Source: Portunus trituberculatus
Taxonomy: Eukaryota; Arthropoda; Malacostraca; Decapoda; Portunidae
NCBI RefSeq assembly: GCF_017591435.1
Contig: NC_059276.1
Coordinates: forward strand, 7,325,276-7,389,275
Length of the DNA stretch: 64,000 nucleotides
Direction of reading: 5' to 3'
Under the pieces are notes generated by a model. That model ran no database searches, was not told where the DNA came from, and saw only the letters and a list, made by a program, of their open reading frames with translations. A program made the position numbers and the translations under genes. Positions 55,891 through 64,000 of this stretch are shown here, in pieces (position 1 is the stretch's first letter; every line of letters starts with the position of its first letter).

Positions 55891-55937
55891 TCCTCCTCCT
55901 CCTCCTCCTCCTCCTCCTCCTCCTCCTCCTCCTCCTC
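55890..55937 (+). repeat. (CTC)16
   Basis: Perfect. Confidence 0.97.
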
Positions 55938-56003
55938 AAACCGGTTCGTCTGTTGGTCTTCGCTACGCAGCTGTGGGAGTTTTGCTCTATGTGAATGATA
56001 ATG

Positions 56004-56005
<2 letters not shown>

Positions 56006-56091
<86 letters not shown>
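56006..56091 (+). repeat. (CT)43, 86 bp
   Basis: Perfect. Confidence 0.98.
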
Positions 56092-56099
<8 letters not shown>

Positions 56100-56208
56100 T
56101 CGATCTTAATTGCATATAAAGACTAAAGTTTAATGAGTGAAAATGAACAAGTTGCTTTTAAGATTGTTGTAAATTTTTGGTGTGGAATTTGAACCTAACG
56201 GAGAAAGC

Positions 56209-56408
<200 letters not shown>

Positions 56409-56502
56409 ATCATTGTATGAGCAAATATGCAAAGAAAATATGATAAATGCAAAAAAAAAAAATTATTTATATATGTTTATCTGTGTTGTAATGGCCATGA
56501 GA

Positions 56503-56505
<3 letters not shown>

Positions 56506-56568
<63 letters not shown>
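56506..56568 (+). repeat. (TG)n, 63 bp
   Basis: Perfect. Confidence 0.98.
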
Positions 56569-56569
<1 letters not shown>

Positions 56570-56845
56570 CCATTTCAGCCCATGGTCTTCCAGTAATGTT
56601 TATGTTTCAAGTCTCCTCTATATTTTCCTGTAATTACTCGTATCCCCTCCAAGTTTCACCTGTGTGTGTTTACCTGAAGGTTTATTTATTGACGGTGTGG
56701 CATGTAGAAAAACTGAGTAATAAATAAGTAATAAATAGGGCTGGTTTGTGTGTGAGTGTTTAAGATAGTGAGGCAGGAAAGGAAATAGTAGAAATGCGAT
56801 TTAATTTATCTAGTATATTCATTTAGTTTTTTGTGGTATTATACG

Positions 56846-57679
<834 letters not shown>

Positions 57680-57889
57680 TATTCAGAAACGCTTCTCTCT
57701 CTCTCACCGCTACCATTTTCAAAGACCACAGAGACGATTAGCCGATTTCTAAAGAGTATTTGTCTTGTCGATGATGCAGAAAACCTGTTAACATGTCACT
57801 AGATATACAGAAACACCCTTAAAAACCCGTAACTTCAACTAGAACCCTTTAAAAACAGTGGAGGTGCGGCGAGGAAGTGTTTCAGAATA
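57680..57889 (+). mobile_element. MITE-2 copy c
   Basis: This 210-bp copy starts TATTCAGAAACGCTTCTCTC and ends GGAAGTGTTTCAGAATA. The inverted ends can be aligned for about 48 bp: ATTC-GAAAC-CTTC, then CACC, then TTTT-AAAG in both arms. TA is present at both borders. An inner CT run (57692-57700) replaces GCTCTCTC of the other copies. No open frame beyond short ones. Confidence 0.75.
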
Positions 57890-58129
57890 TTTGCCTGTGT
57901 CTCGTACGGACTGGTGTTTGTGTGGCCGTGGCTGTGGAAATACTAAGGCCGGTGAGTGTTTATTGGTGATGAGTTGTCCAGGAGTGGTGCCGCAGCTTAG
58001 CCAGGACAGGAAGATGGACACAAAGCAGTATTGGTGTAGTTTGGTTTGAAAATTAAAGTGTTAAGAAGACGAAGAGTTAGAAGTGATATATGTTTGCTAG
58101 AAAGGCGACACAAACTGAGCTCTTTCTAT

Positions 58130-59106
<977 letters not shown>

Positions 59107-59149
<43 letters not shown>
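59107..59149 (+). repeat. (TC)n, 43 bp
   Basis: Perfect. Confidence 0.97.
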
Positions 59150-59152
<3 letters not shown>

Positions 59153-59268
59153 CATGAATAAATAATGTATAAAAAAAACTTCAATTCAGCCGAGCCTTTG
59201 CGATGTAACGATAATGATAAACACGCAAAAACACACATCCACATCCTTCACCTCTGAATGTGCCAAAA

Positions 59269-59510
<242 letters not shown>

Positions 59511-59550
59511 ACATGTTGTCCAAGAAAGGCTATGATAGGGAGTTTCTAAT

Positions 59551-59633
59551 CCTCCTCCTCCTCCTCCTCCTCCTCCTCCTCCTCCTCCTCCTCCTCCTCC
59601 TCCTCCTCCTCCTCCTCCTCCTCCTCCTCCTCC
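59551..59633 (+). repeat. (CCT)n, 83 bp
   Basis: Perfect. Confidence 0.98.
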
Positions 59634-59879
59634 AGAAGTTGAAGAAGAAAGAGGAAGAAAAGAGAGGATTAGTGGAGGTGTGTAGGTGTAAGATAAGAGA
59701 ATTTAGAGAAAAGAGAAACAAGAAGAGAATAATTGGCTGATGTAGAGGAGAATTCTTGGAGAGTAGAGACTGGAGGAGAGGAGAGATACGTAGAGACAGT
59801 GGAGGTATTGGAGGAAACCCATACACACGGAAAAAAGAAAACGACGATAAAGAAAATGAAAGAATGAAAGTAAGTGGAG

Positions 59880-60425
59880 ATGTAGAATAGAAAGAATGAG
59901 AAATAAGGACTATAGTAAAAGAATGATGAGTGTAATGACAAGGCAAAAATAGAGTGGAATTGTAACCTGAGAAAAACAATGAAAACGAGTGAAAAATAAG
60001 AGAAAATAATGAAAAAAATAAGGAACTGTAAAGAAAAATATGAGAGGACGAGTGAGAGATGACAGAAAAAAAAATGAGTGAAAATAAAAAGGAATGAAAA
60101 TATGAAAAAAAACAATAAAAAATAAGGAATAGTTGAAAAAATATGAGAGGATGAGTGAGAAAGACAAAAATAGAATAAAGAATGAAATGAGTGAACTTGT
60201 AACCCGAGAGTCGAGGATGGGAATGTAAGAGCAAGTTTTGGCGGGAAAAAGAAGGAAAAATGATGAGATACAGTGAAAAGGAATGAAAAATAAGGAACGG
60301 TTAAAAAATATGAGAGGATGAGTGAGAAAGACAAAAATAAAATAGATAAATGAAATGAGTGAACTTGTAACCCGAGAGTCGAGGGTGAGAATGGAAAAGC
60401 GGGAAAAAAAGAAGGAAAACTCATA
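59880..60425 (+). repeat. Purine-rich tandem array, period about 168 bp
   Basis: GAACTTGTAACCCGAGAGTC starts at 60193 and 60361, and ATATGAGAGGATGAGTGAGA precedes each. A more diverged copy contains GGAATTGTAACCTGAG at 59957. The strand is almost stop-free on the reverse because T is rare, so the 299- and 234-residue reverse frames here are compositional artefacts. Confidence 0.8.
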
Positions 60426-60811
60426 ATGCAAAAATACCTCCAGAAATTGTAATACGTAACCAATTGTTCTTTTTTTCCTCTCCAGTTTTCATTTATCGAG
60501 AATATTGCACTTCCTTTTCGTGTTTTTTTTTCCTTTTCTTCTTTCCCACAAATGTTCTCATGTTTCATTTCGCTTCGTGTGTTTCTTTTGTCTCTTCCTT
60601 TTGTTGTTGTTAATGTTGTTCTTTTTGTCTTTATTTCTGTCTGTGTGAAAGTTATGAAAATTTTGTGTTTTTTCTGTTTTCATATCTCTTAATTTTTTTT
60701 GTGTTTAGATTTTGCTGGTCCAGTTTTATTAATTTTGTTTCGTGTGTGTAATAATCTGATTCTCTGTACGTCTCTATGTGTCTGTCTGTCTGTTTTTAAA
60801 TATCTTTGTCA

Positions 60812-61586
<775 letters not shown>

Positions 61587-61797
61587 CCTCCTTCTACACT
61601 GGGACACATTATTACTTTGAGATTTTTGCACGATTAGACCATTTCATTTACATTAGGAAGGGTCTATGGAGGTCAGAAGATTAATGGCCACAGCCTTCAC
61701 TATTTTAATCCTCCACATGAGTTTCTGAAGCTGTATAAAACCACCAAATAGTAAGCAGAATGAATAGGGAAACGCGTCATGGTACTGAAGGGATTAA
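61587..61797 (-). mobile_element. MITE-1 copy j (reverse, left border lost)
   Basis: The inverted copy starts near 61587 within a TTCCTCC-rich tract, reading CTTCTACACTGGGACACATT, so the left TTAA and CCCC are gone or overwritten. The other end is intact: CGTCATGGTACTGAAGGG-A followed by TTAA (61794-61797). The core GGTCAGAAGATTAATGGCCA is perfect. No coding capacity. Confidence 0.78.
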
Positions 61798-62039
61798 AAC
61801 TAAAGAAATTAATGTAGGTTCAAATTATATGATACGTAAATATAGCTATACGAAAGTGGAGTTTTTAAGGGAGAGAACGAATCGAGGGAACTTAGTGAGG
61901 CTCTGTGTATTGAAAAAGGCAGATTTTATTTACCAGAACTGTGAGCAAGCGAGGAAAGCAAGAGGAGATAAAGATAATGAGGTGTTGCTCAGTCTCAGTG
62001 TTTAGAAAAGTGCAGCAATGATAGATGGACGAATGCGCA

Positions 62040-62545
62040 AAGTGGAGAGGGAAAAAACTTGATCTACCTGATATTTGATGAAGTGGCAGCCAGCATGGAG
62101 GTGTAAATGTGCAAATGTGGCAGGCGTCTTTAAGTTTGAGTGTAAGGGCCAAGAAATATGAAAGAAGCAAACACGTCAGAGAGATCCTTGAGTTGATATG
62201 TTGATAAATGTGCAGGAAAAGTGTGAAGTCTTGAAGCTACAATAACCACCACGCCATTAGACCATGTAGGCGAAGGAAAAAAGAAGAAAAACACTTGCAG
62301 ATTCTTAATAGATGTCCTTTCCCGATGAAGTGATAAATGACCAGGAATAGGAATGCGAATACTTAGACTCGCTAACTAGTGTGAGAGTGTGATGGAGGAA
62401 AGAAGCGAGGCAATGTGAACAAAAACACCCACTTACAAACACGTCCTTACCTGATGGATTGATAAACGCGCCAGGAAGAGTGAATACTTGGACCGCAACG
62501 AGTGTAAAGGTGTGACAGAGGTGCATGGCAGGTGGCAGGTGCATC
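62040..62545 (+). repeat. Tandem array, period about 130 bp, three to four diverged units
   Basis: GATCCTTGAGTTGATATGTT (62181), GATGTCCTTTCCCGATGAAG (62312) and ACGTCCTTACCTGATGGATT (62441) head successive units, each followed by GATAAA and CAGGAA within 20 bp and by GTGTGA- or GTGTAA-type blocks. A weaker unit (CTACCTGATATTTGATGAAG) starts near 62064. On the reverse strand a frame at 62305-62571 covers two units and repeats an ..INPSGKD.. / ..ITSSGKD.. peptide, reflecting the DNA repeat. Confidence 0.7.
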
Positions 62546-62764
62546 AAATTTAGGGTTTGGGTACACCTCACACCTCATCCTCATCCCTCATCTCCATCTG
62601 GACGTTGCCTCACTCATGCCCTCTCATGCATCATCACTTCCACTGAATACCAAGAAGAGTGTTGATATGCGCGATAGGACGAAGGCATGAGGGCCCCGAT
62701 TCACGAGCTAATGACAGGGATGTGTTCTCATTCATCTACATATATGGTGGGTTGCTTCTATGTG

Positions 62765-62769
<5 letters not shown>

Positions 62770-62863
<94 letters not shown>

Positions 62864-62893
62864 ATAGCGAAGGCATGTGACGATTGAAAGTGA

Positions 62894-62973
<80 letters not shown>
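62770..62973 (+). repeat. Inverted pair: (TG)n - 38-bp spacer - (CA)n
   Basis: TG 62770-62856 and CA 62895-62973 are complementary over about 79 bp around a 38-nt unique loop (GTGTGATAGCGAAGGCATGT onward). Largest perfect foldback potential in the window. Confidence 0.98.
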
Positions 62974-62977
<4 letters not shown>

Positions 62978-63759
62978 CCCTTACTTTACGACTGTGATAT
63001 CCTGCAATGCGCCTCTGCCATCTGGCGTTCAAGTGGGGAATTAATTACAAGCTGCAAATAAGGAAGAAAACCGTACTGCCCATCACGCCACACTGATCTT
63101 TATGAACGTTGGCGGGGAAGGACTACTGCCACGTCGTTGTAGATCAAATATTCAGAGGCAGATGGGCAGTAAGGTATCCCTGATTGCAAGCAGGTGAGAT
63201 GGTACAGGTGATAAAAGGACCACGTTTTGCATTTACTAATTGATTCTCCTCTCCACCTGCGCAGCTCTCTCTCTTTCTCTTTCTCGCCTCATTGAATAAA
63301 AATGGAAAATGAAGACATAGGGAAGCGGGGAATAATCTCAAAGGATGCTCTCTTGTAGCTATTAACAGGAAGCACGTGAGGTTAATATAGGCCCCTAAAA
63401 ACACTTCTAAGGTTCCTTCTGCAGCGGCTTTAGAAGGAGTCTCGACCGAAGTGCCGTGAGTAGATGAGACGATTAGTGAAGAACATTTGACTGCTGGTAC
63501 CTCTGCTGCCTTCACCGGGGCGGAACGAAGGAGTTAGGGTTTGTAAAGAGGTTGGAAGTCCAGTGATAGTCTCAGTGTGTATGAGTTATGGTATTACTTA
63601 AAGAGCGGAGTGTGCAGTGCAAGTCCTCGGCGCTTACTCCACCCTGGGCTTCTTTCTCCCGCTGTTGTGTTCTGTCCTCGCCTCAGTAAAGAGATTGGAA
63701 ACCTTGTTGCACTTTCGCCGCCTCGAATTTACGATATTGACTAAGGGACGTATAGTATC

Positions 63760-63762
<3 letters not shown>
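62974..63762. other. Unique sequence
   Basis: Reverse frame 63144-63515 (123 codons, starting MKAAEVPAVKCSSLIVSSTH) is free of simple repeats but unrecognised; no splice or promoter signal is convincing. Confidence 0.25.

Positions 63763-63848
<86 letters not shown>
63763..63848 (+). repeat. (TC)43, 86 bp
   Basis: Perfect. Confidence 0.98.
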
Positions 63849-63850
<2 letters not shown>

Positions 63851-64000
63851 CGTTCATACACGTTCGCTGGTTTGTCTTCGCGCTTTCTCCTCGTTCTACA
63901 GCGTCGCCGTCAGTAGCGTGGTGCCCGAGGGTGAGGGAGTTCCTGTGGTCTTGTAGTTATTGCATGAATGACGTGGTTACCTGCAGCTCGTCTCACCAAG

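Noticed and set aside
59669..60568. 299-codon reverse frame, longest in the window
   Set aside because: The strand is A/G-rich, so the reverse has few stops; content is F/S/L/I/H with internal repeats that follow the 168-bp DNA period. No motif or homology.

Overview
This window looks like non-coding nuclear DNA of an arthropod, most likely a decapod crustacean (crab-like). That assignment is inference: very dense, long and pure (GA)n, (CA)n and trinucleotide microsatellites, a tRNA-derived SINE with an ATT tail, and several families of roughly 200-bp transposon derivatives are typical of decapod genomes, but no species-diagnostic gene is present. I found no rRNA gene, functional tRNA, CRISPR array, bacterial operon or recognisable protein domain. 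Nearly all long open frames are translations of microsatellites or of strand-biased purine/pyrimidine DNA, so no protein-coding gene is called with confidence.

Three layers of repeats explain most of the structure. (1) Microsatellites: about ninety arrays, near 6.4 kb or a tenth of the window by hand addition, almost all AG/CT, AC/GT, AAT/ATT, ACT/AGT, AGG/CCT, AAG/CTT or ACC/GGT; no long (AT)n or (GC)n array was seen. (2) Transposon derivatives: a roughly 210-bp family with ten copies (called MITE-1 here), ends CCC(C)TTCAGTAC and TTAA at both borders, which fits a non-autonomous piggyBac-type element; a second family of three copies (MITE-2) with long imperfect inverted ends starting TTCAGAAACG and TA borders; a single 203-bp element (MITE-3) with 25-bp inverted ends; and one tRNA-derived SINE. 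(3) Local tandem duplications with periods from about 52 to 290 bp.

Layout. 1-9.5 kb: purine- or pyrimidine-rich DNA and microsatellites, with a possible TATA promoter near 3.2 kb. 9.5-10.7 kb: a 150-bp-period array carrying one MITE-1 and abutting one MITE-2. 11.8-13 kb: GC-rich unique DNA. 16-17 kb: the SINE, a homeodomain-motif cluster and compound trinucleotide arrays. 19.4-19.7 kb: a (TTC)n-(ACT)n array. 25.2-25.6 kb: a duplicated GA/CT foldback. 30.7-33.1 kb: the most GC-rich stretch. 34.6-39.5 kb: MITE-1, MITE-2, a 158-bp array and the longest microsatellite (CTT, 247 bp). 43.7-54.6 kb: the densest transposon region, including a MITE-1 nested in a MITE-1 and a MITE-1 inserted in one unit of a 250-bp array whose sister unit keeps an uninterrupted TTAA target. 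55-64 kb: long CT, CA and CTC arrays, more tandem duplications, one MITE-2 and one MITE-1.

The best-supported new result is the MITE-1 family and its TTAA target use, because the window contains its own paralogous unoccupied-site comparison. Family names are labels for this report; no database search was possible.
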